A DNA stretch of 64,000 bases from Varroa destructor (Eukaryota > Arthropoda > Arachnida > Mesostigmata > Varroidae). A model generated the notes under the pieces. The model was not told where the DNA came from, did not search any database, and saw only the letters and a program-made list of their open reading frames with translations. Position 1 is the first letter of the stretch. Every line of letters begins with the position of its first letter. The stretch lies in NCBI RefSeq assembly GCF_002443255.2, contig NW_019211459.1:6674082-6738081 (forward strand), written 5' to 3'. Both the position numbers and the translations under genes were made by a program. Shown here one piece after another: positions 50,401 through 62,275 of this stretch.

Positions 50401-52250
50401 ACTTGTGACACATCGCACACAGATCATACATCCCCGGACCCATAATGTAACTGTTATTTGAAATCATCTCGAAACAGGTACACAGGAGCCATATAATCCT
50501 ACTTTTTTTTGCTATCGTCTTTTCTATTGATCGTCGAAATTGCCACCAATTTTACGCCTGACCAGTGTGTCATACTATAAAGTAGTAAAATGAAATGTTT
50601 TAATGTGTGCGATGCAAATAGACCACGTCTGCTTGTACCATAATAACTATAATGATCATTTCTATCACTGCTGTTGTTACTTTAACTAGGAGGATTACTT
50701 CGTTGATCTGCGCGAACGCCATTAAAGCTAATCGGACGCTAGGTTTAGCTTGATTGATTTCGGACCCCGATCGGCCACCATCGACTGTGGGACACTGCAT
50801 TGTTACAGCTCCATCGTGCTGCTGGCGTAGCGGCTAATATTTCCGATGCTTTCCAAGTGCCGCGTCACCGCCGTCGCCGCCGCCGCCGCTATCCTCTTCT
50901 CGCTGACAAAAAACAGCGACCAGTGACAATAGCGTGGGTTGTAATCGCGACGGCGACCAAAATAATCGTCCTAAAAAACCTGTTCCGGTTGTGTTGTGTA
51001 CGAAAAGGGATCGGACGCCTCTGTTGACCACGGAGCCACCGGACCCGTTGACGAGACCATACGGCTACGGGCCGGCAATCCAACCTGAGCTCACGAAACG
51101 ATAGTATAACATGCAAACGTCAAAGCTTGCGTTCTGGAGCTTGGTTTGCCTTCGAGATCTTTTATTTCAACTTGATGACACGACTGCCGCCCTTGTTCAT
51201 CTATGTACCTACACATGGACTGAGTATAGATGACAGACCAACAACGTCGACGAAGACAACAACGGGACAGACAGGCCACGCCGGCGCCCTCTCCTCCTCC
51301 TTTTCCACTTGTTTCACATGGGTCTCCGTTTGTTGTGCCGTTAGCTGGTGTTGTTGTCTTCGTTAACGTTGTTGTTACTGACGATGTTCTTACATCCAGT
51401 AGTAATAGCTCTAGTGACTATTTTTTGTGTCGGTGTCTAACAATGCCACTGCTGGACTGCGTGTCGGTGCTGATACTGATGGTAAGCCAGTAAAAGCAGT
51501 AGCAGTAGCAATGGCGATGGCACCGGTGGGTGACGGGATCGTTTTCGGTGGCATAGGTTCGATCGGCTCAATCTTCTGCGTGACGCAACATTCCGTTTGG
51601 TTGCCGGTTGCCGCCTGACGTTCGCTGTTGCTGTTGTGTGCGTCCACTTTCGCCTGGCTTTCTCAATGGTTCTCTTTCCTTAAAGAGCATAGTAGAAGCG
51701 ATAATGAGCTAGCCAGCAGTAATCCGAACCTTTCCAATGATGGAAGTGGTGGATAGGCACGATAGCCTCGTTATTCGACCAACCGCAGATGGAAACTAAT
51801 GTACACAGATGCGAACGTTATTGTCAAAGCGTTGGACGGAACTCCACAGCTGTTTACCTACCGTTGACGGATTATCCAGGAGCTCTAGACTGCTACAACG
51901 TTTCAAGAAGACGCTGAAGAAAGAGACAAACTAGCATTTACTACAATAGTACTATGTTGCATTCACCTACAACTAGAGCTCCTCTTAGCGACGCGTCATT
52001 GCAGCGCTTTTCCTTTTTCAGCGAAGAAGATCAGCAATCGCTGGTGACCACCAACGCTATCCTACGTATACCATAGCCACAACAAACGTCATCGCCGACG
52101 CCAGTTCATCTAACAGGTGTCTCTCATCTCTGCTGCACGCGAAGCAAATAATAAACGAACTATTAAGACTATCACAAGGCTGTCAAGCCTAAAGCCAATC
52201 AGTAGTAATCTATATGACGCTAAAGCTTCAATGCTTATGGACAACCTGGT
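47400..52250. other. Non-coding region with scattered triplet repeats
   Basis: I see no supported coding exon. Short frames are common where CAG/GTC-like triplets cluster (48.5 kb, 50.8 kb, 51.2-51.6 kb), on both strands. A near-duplicate TCAAGGACT pair lies at about 50.29-50.32 kb. Confidence 0.5.
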
Positions 52251-52285
52251 GAAGTCAGCGAAACGTCAACAGCGATAGAACAGCA

Positions 52286-52502
52286 CTAGCACCACCGGTA
52301 TTAACAACGGCGACGACGACAATAAGAATGAAGAAAACGAGGTGAACTTCACCGATGACGAGTTGTCGATCGCCCCGGAGGCAGACACACCATCGATAAA
52401 CACAAAGGCGTGGGGCATTCAAGCTACGGCTGACACCTACAGCTTTGGCGTTGGTTATTTCGATTTCTACTGCCGGGCCGCCGCGAGCCGAATCAAGCGG
52501 CG
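52286..52502 (+). CDS. Possible exon of unknown gene (unconfirmed)
   Basis: An open plus-strand stretch between an AG (cagcactag|CACC) and a GT donor-like site (CGGCGCG|gtaact). It encodes an acidic, then mixed sequence including NEENEVNFTDDELSIAPEAD and a C-terminal SRIKRR. The composition is more protein-like than most frames here. The 5' edge is uncertain, there is no start codon of its own with context, no homologous family is recognised, and there is no partner exon. It could be a chance opening. Being on the opposite strand, it could not belong to the hamlet-like gene. Confidence 0.15.
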
Positions 52503-52747
52503 CGGTAACTTGGTGACTGTCAGAGCAGTTTTTTCACCCTCCCCCCCCCTACCCCACCCCACCATGCCTCCCCCTCCGTTTCTTTCAGTCCCCACCCAAA
52601 AAACGAACGACAACAACGCTAGTGAGACGAGAAAAAAATTGCAGCCAAGAGCCAATCGGGGGCGCTACATGCGAACGATGCCTTGCTACTGGTAGTGGTC
52701 AAAATAGATACCGAATAGTAACACTAGTTGTAGTAGAAATGGCTACT

Positions 52748-52818
52748 GAAGAAGAAGAAGAAGAAACTGGTAGCCGCTTCGAGAACTAGCACCTGCAGCA
52801 GCAGCAGCAGCAGCAGCA
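52748..52818. repeat. (GAA)n and (GCA)n microsatellites
   Basis: GAA units at about 52748-52765 and GCA units at about 52795-52818, separated by 30 bases of unique sequence. Confidence 0.87.
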
Positions 52819-54289
52819 TCAACATAAACCGGGATAGTGGTAACTGGGGCGGCCGCCGCCCACAGGCAATTTTTGTGGCATTTTTGTCATCTTGTCTCCT
52901 ACAGTTGCGCGACTATGCGCAGACCAGCGTCCAAGCCATCGCCGCTGTCGTCGCTGCTATCACCTGACGGCGTTTAAGCCGCCGGAGCAGGCAGTGCAGC
53001 GGGCCTGCCTGTTGCCCGACTGAATGGACAGCAAATCGATCCCGTTGCTCTATCGTTTGTGTCAGTGAAAGTGATAACGATGGCAATGGCGATGTGAGTT
53101 TTTTCGTAGGCGCAGATGTCTACTACTGTCTCCCCTGTCCGTCCGCCGTTCTTAGCTGCTGCTGCTGCTGTCATTGCTGAAGCCATTTGTCTTCTTTGAC
53201 GCTAGCTTCTCATAGAGTCTTGCACTACCGTCTTCAGACGGCAACAATGACGACGTGCGAATGAGCCAACTACAACGACAACCAGGTAAATAAGTCGTCA
53301 ATGCACGATACTAACACAATCAGAGCAAAGCGGTAAAAAGTATCCCGATTCTACGACGTGGCTACATGGACGGTTGATAGACATAAGTCATTGATGATTA
53401 ATTTTGTTAGTCACAAACTTACCCGACTTCCACTTGTTAAACTGTTGCTTGTGCATAAAATGTTCTGCGTCAGCACTTCCTTTCTTATCGATCGAATTAG
53501 GGAAATTCGGAGTTCGTGTTGCCGTTGGTCAGATTTATGTAAAATAACTATTGTAGAAATGGCAATTGATTATAGAAACTTTATTGGGAACTTCGTAGTG
53601 ACGGGCCATCGCACTGCTGGCTGTACGTCAGGGCTTTGTCTAGATCTTATAAAGGAATACGTGTTCCAATGACGGTTTGTCCGCGACATTTGTTAAATAC
53701 ACAGTTCTTCATCAGAGCACAGACTCAAGAGCTGAAGGACTGACATACACCAGCAATACAAACCCGTATGCCTGCTGCCCATATGCCACCGTTATACCAG
53801 TACTGATAAAGCTACTCGCCAGTTGCGTACTTTTCGAAATCAGACCAATCGGCATCGTCGCTTTATCGCGGGATCCTACGAGAACCATGGGAGTAAGCGA
53901 ATGTCTCATCTTCAGCGCAATGTAAGCGGCCAATTTTAATAGTATAGAGCGGTGTCGTTATATACGTAGTACGAATCGAACTGTGCAAGTTGAAGCATTA
54001 TCCTTATTGGAAGTTTATAGACCAAACGGACGATTCTGTCCTAGGTTTTCTGTAGCTGACAGCACAAAATACGTTTCTTTATAGCCGGCATTATTTACTT
54101 ATCTTCATTATATTACATCTATCCCTGCTCAACTAAATATTTTTGTTTCCAGTTCAATAATTTTTGTTCACTTATTTGTATCTTAACCGTACCTGTTGTT
54201 CTTTGCTTGTCTAATAGCTAAGTGACGCAATGTCTCAATTCCACGTTGATCCGTACTGGCCTACTTCATTTGCTGTTACGTAGACTTAC

Positions 54290-54498
54290 CTGATCGACTC
54301 GGGGCCGGCGTTGGATCCGTTCGACAGGTCGGAGTGCTGGAGCACCGATGGCGCGGACGCTGCAGCGGCGGCGGCGGCAGCGGCTGCTACGAGCAGGGCG
54401 TCAGAAGAGCTCGAGCCCGACGTAGACAACGCGTTCACGTGGGTTAGGGACAGGGGTAAGGGGAGGGTCTGTTGGGGCGACTGCTGATGCTGCTCCAT
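54290..54498 (-). CDS. Candidate 5' coding exon, possibly an alternative N-terminus of the hamlet-like gene
   Basis: On the minus strand an ATG at 54498 opens 69 codons and two extra bases, ending at a consensus donor (GATCAG|gtaagt). The protein starts MEQHQQSPQQTLPLPLSL, contains a Ser run, a 12-13 residue Ala run and ends SNGSNAGPESI. The composition and the strong donor are gene-like; reading on gives TAA inside the donor. The exon leaves with two bases of a codon, which is the phase needed by hamlet exon A, and both are on the same strand. The open frame extends upstream to 54579, so the start could differ, or an acceptor (gtcgcgcag) could make it an internal exon. No homology recognised. 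Membership in hamlet would require an intron near 48.8 kb. Confidence 0.4.
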
Positions 54499-57400
54499 CT
54501 GGTCGACCACCACCAGCTGCGCGACAGCAGCCACCAGCCACCTGTTACGGCCCTGGACAACGACTTGAGGACACAACAAGAAATCCCGGAAGAACGGGAA
54601 GACAAAAGAGGAACGAGAGACAATCTAAAAGCGGATAAGAACGCCGTTGAGATGGTCGTGTAGTGCGCGAGATGAGCAATCGGAATAGGACGTAGCTGTC
54701 CTATTAACACTGCCAACTCAGTAGAATCGTGCTGATTTAACAACTCGTCGTAGAAGTTATTTTCTTCGACACCTTCGTTGTGCTATGATTATAAGCGTAT
54801 CTTTTTCGAGTCCTTTGATTCGTCTGCCTAAAATTGCTGGAGAAGTTCGAGACGGCGCACTACAGAACAGGAACACACATGATGAACAACGCACTGCAAG
54901 TAACGCGCAGATAGAATAACGGAGAAGCACAAAAAGGCAGAGACAAAAATGTAAATAAAATAAATAGACAAGCATCAATGGATAATTAGAAAGTTCTGTG
55001 TGCATGAAAATAGATGAGCAATTTATTAACTTGTTGAAAATTGTTCGGGACGTCCACATCGATTCAAATCTAGAATAAACTTACGTCGTAATATATAAGT
55101 TGAACTCAAGTTAAATTCGCTTTCTTTGTTTAGATCTTGCATTGTAATCGAGTCGAACGTGCAGCACTTTATTTTATGTCAGGTTTATATATACAGAAGA
55201 AATACGAGCGGGTTCAATATAAACATAGCGTTTGTCAAGAATTTTGTTAAACAGGATGGCATTAAGGCCAGTAGCCCCCAGCTGCCTCATTTATAATATA
55301 AAAACGTGTGATGGAGCCGTTTCTTAATCGTATACGGCGATTAGGTCACCTTCGCCAGCAGTTCTTATCGTTACTCGCGAAGCTCTGGACGAAAAGCAAG
55401 CTTTCCAGCACGCGTTCAAGTGCAACTTCATCATGTTTTGTGTACTTGATTTTTTGTTGATATAAACATATGATATACGATATCAACGTTTTAGATTTAA
55501 CAAAGGATTTCATCATTTTAGCGTACACATGCGTGTGTCTTCGGTTGCTAATACGGCTCAGTACTTACTTAATTGACCTCTGCTGGAAGCTGCCGAGGCC
55601 AGTGAATCAGAGCCTGCCTCAACCGCTGCATGTTTGTACGAAGCCACAAATGATCATACGGGACATTTGTAATGAGTGTAGTAGAGGGATGTGGGAGAAG
55701 TCAATGACGGTTTTCGTTCTATATGTTGATGTGCACTGAGAATTGGCGCTACCGAAGGTGGCCCCTTCGGCAATCGCCTACATCCCAATCGAGCGATTCG
55801 TAGCGGCATTCGTCCTGAACGCCCCTCACCTCTAGCGTTAGTGTATTTGCGGTGGAGACCAGCCAGTCATCATAGGCTAGTCTGCCGATGAAGCGAGCGA
55901 CGCGACGAGAGGCCGACGTTCATTGAGCGCGAACACAGTAGCAGTGACAGAGACAGCTATAAATACAGTGCACCTTTTCCACAAGCCACTGACCCCGCCA
56001 GTGTGTAGCACATGAGATTGAGTACGAGTGTTCGTGGCAGCTACCGCTGTTCTATTGATAATACCGTCAATTCGCTACCAACTCACAGTTCAAAGACGCT
56101 GATGCTTAAATGGGTCACGCACCGTACCCGTTTGCCGTCACCCTCGCCATGACCCGACACGATCCTCCAACAGCACAACCATCATATCGTGAAAGAATCA
56201 CCCCCAGAGCGTACAACGCCAAGTTACCAAATCTACTAACAGTGTAGGGCGAATTAGAGTTGTCTGCTGTCATTGATTTGACGCCGGCGTATCGACGTCT
56301 GAGAGCTACTTTATAGATAACAATGCTAGACCTTTAAAATGCTTCTGGACAAAGAGTCGGCATTTCATTTTCTATGACTGTCACTTTTTCTGTTCGCTTT
56401 ATTGACATGTAAAAATACTGCCTGACACGCATACCCGTGCCTGCTGTGTTGAATCGCTGGTAAAGCTATAGACCTAACCGTACACTCTCAACGAAGCCTA
56501 ATCCGTCAAGGATCGCTGCTTCGGTTAAGGCTCTGGCCAACGAGACTAGATCACTTAGATCTGCAGCTTTGAGAGTCAATCTCGACCGAGTCAAGCGGCG
56601 CCTACCGCTCGATCGATTTCTAACTGCTTCTCTCCAAAAACATAGTCCAACGTCAACGTTGTGAAACTCCGCTGCCTGCTGCTGCTGGTGCAAACCAGAC
56701 CGCGCGGGACATCTCTCCAGCTGTTGAAATCAACAGATAAGCGTCATCCGATCGCACACTGGTTACTGACGTTGTTCATCAATCGATTCTAGATCTATGT
56801 AGACTAATTGCTAGATCTCGATAGGGGATGGTTCTTGAGTTGCTCCGGCCCAGCTAGTTCCTCTTGGTATACGCCAATATACTACACAAAATATTGGATG
56901 TATGATGACAGGATTTAACCCGCAGCTCCAGCGCTAGCCATTCTGGGACCGCATGCGTTCGTTTGTACCCAGAGAAGGTTTCAAAGTGATGAAGCCATGT
57001 CGCGCTCGTCGCATTATTCCGATTTAGCTAATTCCCAGATGCAATCGTACATTCAGGCGGGTCATTCTTATCGTTCGCCACGCTCAACGGCAAACACAAG
57101 TGCTCCTGGTAAAGCAACAAGGTATTACTCATTCAAATGCAGTCATTTTATTCGGATTTCCTGCCCTTACTCCGCTCTCGGTATGAGAAGACTGCCGAAG
57201 GCATCTTAGCTACAGTCGCCGCCCCCATTAGCTTTACAGACACCCGATTCCAACGTACATCGCTTCCGCTGGACCGCAGAGAGCCGCGTTGGCGGTTCTC
57301 CGTTGACGGACTTTACTTCGTTTTTGTCGTTGAAGGCTGTAAGCACTCGTTCGTGGATCCTTACTCCGTTATTCTTTCGAAATTTCCTAGGAGCGGGGAC

Positions 57401-57902
57401 GGGTTCGGGATGTAGAGTGAAATGAAGTAAAGATTCCACCCTGACGACTACCGTCACTACTACGAGTACGTCTCGGACGACTAAGATGCCGTTGCGTGAC
57501 TTGCTCGTTCGACTGTAGCATATATAACAGACTATCAGAAGCAGCAAAGGCAGCAGTAGCCTTGAGGCGGTTTGAGGCCTAAGCAGGACAAAAGCGTAGC
57601 AAACCTGTACGCACCTGTGGGAACCGCGGGGGCGAGTTTCCTTAAAGCGTCCCTGTCGACAACTAACGAAGCCCAACTCGTCCTATCCCTCGACCACGTA
57701 TCAACGTTTCGAGCGGCAGGCTCCCACTGCAGTACGTAGATGGGCTACATATCGTTTTGTACACAAAGCAGTCCACGCCAGATGAACGACTCTGCGGCCG
57801 TGGAACCGAATAACGTACGAACGACTAACGTTAACGATGGCTCAGGCTCCGTAAAGTGACTAGATATTCGTATTGCCGCTTCTCCGCACCAGGAAAAGCA
57901 AG

Positions 57903-57929
57903 AAGACACTGCATCAAAGACACTGCATT
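57903..57929. repeat. 14-bp near-tandem duplication
   Basis: AAGACACTGCATC and AAGACACTGCATT lie one base apart. Confidence 0.85.
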
Positions 57930-58640
57930 CAACTCGACCAGTAGTTGTTGTGGCTAATGGTGCTGCCTCTTCTGTTCAGATCGTCTATGACGATTTCCCT
58001 GGCCAACGTTCTCTGGGACGGTAACGGAGGGTTCGAGTGCAGCACACTTGCATGGCGTACATGCACGATCATGAAAGCACGCAAGCACTATTGGCTGTAC
58101 CAGCAGTATTTGTTGTTCTAGTACAAATCAGTACATTACAAGCAAGCTCATCATCGCATTGTCAGCTGTAATCACAAATGATGGGTGTATGGTCGACTTA
58201 AGCGGCCGCGTACATTCTCACACGATTTGATAATAACGTACAAGATAGATAGATGCATGTGTATGACTCAGACTAGCCACCATAGCCTCGTAGTCATATA
58301 CCGAAGCGAAGTCATCTAGCGCGGGTGGCGACAACCGAAGCCAATCAGCCATCGCGAAGCTCCACCTGCCCAATGATGATGAGGTTGACTGATGCTGCTA
58401 CTGGTGCCGTTGCAGCACGGGTGTGGGCTGTTCCTCCTGTATTTATAATAGGTTATTGATCTTTGTTGTATCTCAACCTAATGACGGCTATTTTCAGTCG
58501 TCTTAATCATCAACGGACGATACGTTAGCACCGCCACGCCGTACTTTACGCAATCTTCTTCGTCGAATGAAACATCTAGAGCGGCATCGATGTTATCGAA
58601 TGATAAGGATCTTATCGAATAGAAACGTTGCCCGTCCAGT

Positions 58641-58659
58641 TGTGTGTGTGTGTGTGTGT
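58641..58659. repeat. (TG)n microsatellite
   Basis: Nine TG units. Confidence 0.88.
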
Positions 58660-59120
58660 AACATTAATACAGGCACGGTAAGTCACATACGAATATGTAA
58701 ACCGTACCGTTCGGACATGGACGTTGACCAAAAACAACCAACACATCGGATCGAAATCGAACAGCTATAAAGTGATATCAAGCCGCCTGACAGCCACACC
58801 ACGATGTGGCACGAGCTGGGCCGTTACACCAGCGCAAGTCTGTACACGTGGCGCGAAAACAGTGGCGTCGTCGACGACGACAACGACGTCAGGGTGTTGC
58901 AAGCTGCCGCCGCCGCCGCCGTTGCTGCTGGCAGCTCTGATGTCCATCGGCGTCCATCGAATGATGAGGAGTCGAATTGAAGCCGAAGACGAAAATGAAG
59001 AAGACAAAGAACAACTACAACGAACATCAGCTGTCCAAAGGACTACAAGCAACGACGGCGGCGGAATGAAAGTGAACGATAAAAAAGCAGCGGGTCCTTT
59101 TCCGCTTCTTTCCATTTGTC

Positions 59121-59165
59121 GCTGCTGCTGCCGCGGCGGCTGCTGCTGCTGCTGCTGCTGCTGCT
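59121..59165. repeat. (GCT)n triplet tract with GCC/GCG interruptions
   Basis: Two GCT runs are separated by CCGCGGCGG. Confidence 0.88.
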
Positions 59166-59510
59166 CGGAACGTGTTGATGTTTTTTGTTGGACTTATCGC
59201 TACTAACGTTGTCGTGTGGTACGTCAATAGCCGACGTTCCTGGTCGTGCTGTTGCTGCTGCTGCTGCCTATGCCGTAGTCGCTCGTGACGGTGACGGTAG
59301 CATTCGTCCAATGGGACCAAATGATCTGTTCGTCCTGTCCTATACGGTCCCTGTGTATAGCATGCAGTGCGGCCACGAGGGTAAATCGCCCGGCAAGTAG
59401 CATGGTAAACCAACTTTATTAACAGGAATAGTAAAGCGCCCCAGTACCTCAACAATAACAACATCAACTACACAATTACGCGCCGTCTCGCTGATGCGCG
59501 GCAAAAAACG

Positions 59511-59511
59511 A

Positions 59512-59539
<28 letters not shown>
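59511..59539. repeat. (TA)n microsatellite
   Basis: About fourteen TA units. Confidence 0.93.
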
Positions 59540-59544
<5 letters not shown>

Positions 59545-61654
59545 TGAATGTCTTTTCGCTGCTTTTTATTAGTTTGCAAGGACTGATCGAACAGCAGGGC
59601 TTGCAAAGGACGTTGCGCGTGTCGTGTTTCTGCTGTAGATATCGCTTCGTAAGCGGGCATTGTAATAGTTATCGTATTGCCGTGATAAGTAAGTATAAAT
59701 CTCTCTACAGCTACGCCGTTTTATCAGTGTTCGTCAATCCGATAACGTATGCACACTCTGACGGGGCAGAAGGTTCGCAAATAAGGGATGAAAATGACAC
59801 GCATAATATAAGTAGCTGTGTAATTGTAGGACATAGTACTTTGGAGCGATCCTGATTCAGGCAACAGGTCGGCCAGGTAACCACAATGGGTTGCCACATA
59901 ACAATACGTTCGTTGACAGAAGTATATAACGCTGATTGTGCGTTGTCCTTAGCTGTTATATCCGGACAAAGCACTTAATTAGGTATAAGGATTACAGACG
60001 TTTGACGACTGTTTGAAAATGGCAAAGCTATCACTTGTGAAAAAAGGACTCTTGTGCGGCGGGATCCATACTAAAACATACGCTTTGAAAATAATATGTG
60101 TTCTTGATTTAACTAGTCGTCCAACAGTAACACCCTATTCGAAGCGGTCATACGTTTACTTTTAGCCAGATAAAATCTTCCCGAGTTCGCTAGCGTTGCG
60201 GGTCCAATAAAAACTCATTCCATCACAGCGAACGCGCCTATCGCATCTATCAGAAGTTCTATAAACGCACTAACACGAACATCAATTCTCGTTTAGCTGG
60301 CGTACACGAACGTACATACAACAGCACCTTGGGAAAGTCGTTCGAAAGGAGCATCGCATTAGATAAACGCTGCGCAGGCAGGATGCGCTCATCTTTAGGC
60401 AGATGCGTCCTAGCTCCGGGTCTGGCCATGATCAGCGGTAGAATGGCCGGCAGAATCAGCCAAGCGCACGGTGGCGGCAGCCTCATAGACTGTGCGCCGC
60501 CAGTGATACAATGAAAAGATGCCGCTACTTCGACGAGGAACCACAGCTAGCGCTACGAACCGTACTGGAGTAAATTAGTCTGGCAGCCATTGGCCGACCG
60601 GGTGACATATACAACCTATATCGCTACCGTTACAGAAACAAAATGTTGACCCACCGCCACCGCCACGCCACAACCGGATACACTTCCGCCTTGCTTCGCC
60701 TCTTCCAGTCGCTGAGCATTGTCAATGGCGGCTGAGCGAGTCAAGCAAGCGGCACATAAAGAAGCTATCCATAGCAAGCACGCTGATGGCGTACCGGTGA
60801 CGCGCACGGCGGAGCTTCAGTGGTACGCCATTCCTATACGTGATACGTTATATGATAAAAACAACTTCGAACATAGCTGACGTCGGAGTCTGAAAGGAGC
60901 ACATTGGCACATCCAATTCATCAATTTTCTTAGCACTTCTGGCCTTGCTGCTGTACGAGTATGTCCTCCGTATGGTATAGCATCAAAAACTTGCCCGTAC
61001 TAGAAGGTCTAACCGGGCTTATTTGGATTCTGTCCAATATACCTATAAATCATAACAATATTCCTTAGCAACAATTTGCCAAGGACAACCACTTGCAATG
61101 CAAATTTCAGAGTTGACCGTCCGTTTATGAGGCAGCGCGCTCAGAGATGCGCATCCGCTACCCAGAGCACGCCCCCCTTAGATCATACTATGTATTATAT
61201 TAATAACGTACTTGTGATGTACCAGCTCTGCGGACGTCTTCTGCGGTCTTGCCTTTAGTATATCAATTATCACGTTTTTGTAACGATATATTTGAAGAAG
61301 CAAGTGATTTCACGACGCTCACCTGCCTATTGCAGTTGGTAAATGGCGCAAAACAGGCATGCATTCTAGATATGATCTCAATATAAATCAATATCAGAAA
61401 TTTTGAGCAGTACTCGTCTATCCTGCATTGTTTATAATGCTAGTGAAGATCATTATTTAACGATCAATATTTGCTCAGTAGTTCACAACTCTTCTGTTAT
61501 TATACCTCCTTTAGACTGAAGCCCAAGATATTTTAAGTATTGAAAAGTAGGTACTTTAAATAGCAAAAAAAAAGAAAGGTCAAAATCGTTTTTTCATGCG
61601 TAGTGGGTGTTTTCTGACATACAATTGCTATCATCAATACCTATGACACATATA

Positions 61655-61679
61655 TGTGTGTGTGTGTGTGTGTGTGTGT
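61655..61679. repeat. (TG)n microsatellite
   Basis: Twelve TG units. A long plus-strand open frame (61656-62636) starts inside it. Confidence 0.92.
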
Positions 61680-62218
61680 ATATCATTTAGCAGACGACAC
61701 ACACACGCGCGCACATTCATATGCGACTTAAGGTTGACATATAGCAGCTTAGCGGAAGAAGCCATCGTCACGCGATTATTAGCTGATCTTGACGGCGCTG
61801 GAAACCGCCGTCGCTACGCACATCAACAGAAAAGTATGTATATTTATACGTCCATAGAGAAATGGTCTTCTCTGTTCCATTTGAATGTCTCGCTGCAATG
61901 CACCACACCGAACAACGTGCATCTATGTACTGTCGATGCTAGAAGGGCAAAGGTACAAAAAAAGGGCGGGCGGACCGAGCCGTATTGGCAAACTTTTTCT
62001 GTTTCTGTGGCAACGTTTTCTGCGGAGGAGAAAATTGTGACGAAGACGCCACAAGAACTGCGAAGGGCCGATCGAGCACTCTCTCTCTGTCGTTCTTCCT
62101 GTATTGCAATATACGAATACGTTCCTGTTATAGGGCCACATAGCGCAACTCTACAAACTACTAGGCTCAATACTCGCTCACAAAAACCTGCAGGGCCGCA
62201 GGACGATCGGCTCCTCCC

Positions 62219-62275
62219 GATTGGCTGTTCAGGATACGACGAGGTATATAAATCCAGCATCAGCTTCAGACAACA
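62219..62275 (+). promoter_or_regulatory. Possible TATA promoter
   Basis: GATTGG (an inverted CCAAT box) at 62219-62224 is followed by GGTATATAAATCC (TATATAAA at 62245-62252). ATCAGCTTCAGACAAC lies 15-30 bases downstream, where an arthropod initiator would be expected. Spacing and order fit a core promoter on the plus strand. No transcript or first exon could be confirmed; a 76-codon frame begins at ATG 62406. Confidence 0.3.

Larger units (their letters stand above)
54500..61600. other. Non-coding region upstream of the candidate exon
   Basis: No gene recognised. A TATAAATA word at 55958-55965 (plus) has no supported transcript. Repeats: a 14-bp near-tandem duplication at 57903-57929, (TG)n at 58641-58659, (GCT)n at about 59121-59165 and (TA)n at 59511-59539. 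The 156-codon minus frame at 57206-57676 and 160/146-codon frames around 59 kb run through repeats or lack splice support. Confidence 0.5.

Noticed and set aside
54347..54380. GCG/GCA-rich run treated as a plain microsatellite
   Set aside because: It encodes the Ala run in the candidate exon, uses mixed codons and ends in a gene-like context, so it is described there.
57206..57676. 156-codon minus-strand frame with a Leu/Val-rich stretch resembling a membrane segment
   Set aside because: No start context, partner exon or family match; the hydrophobic part comes from GTC/GTA/CTG-rich DNA.
58724..59467. Overlapping 160- and 146-codon frames on opposite strands
   Set aside because: Both run through the GCT repeat (poly-Cys on one strand, poly-Ala on the other); openness follows from the repeat.
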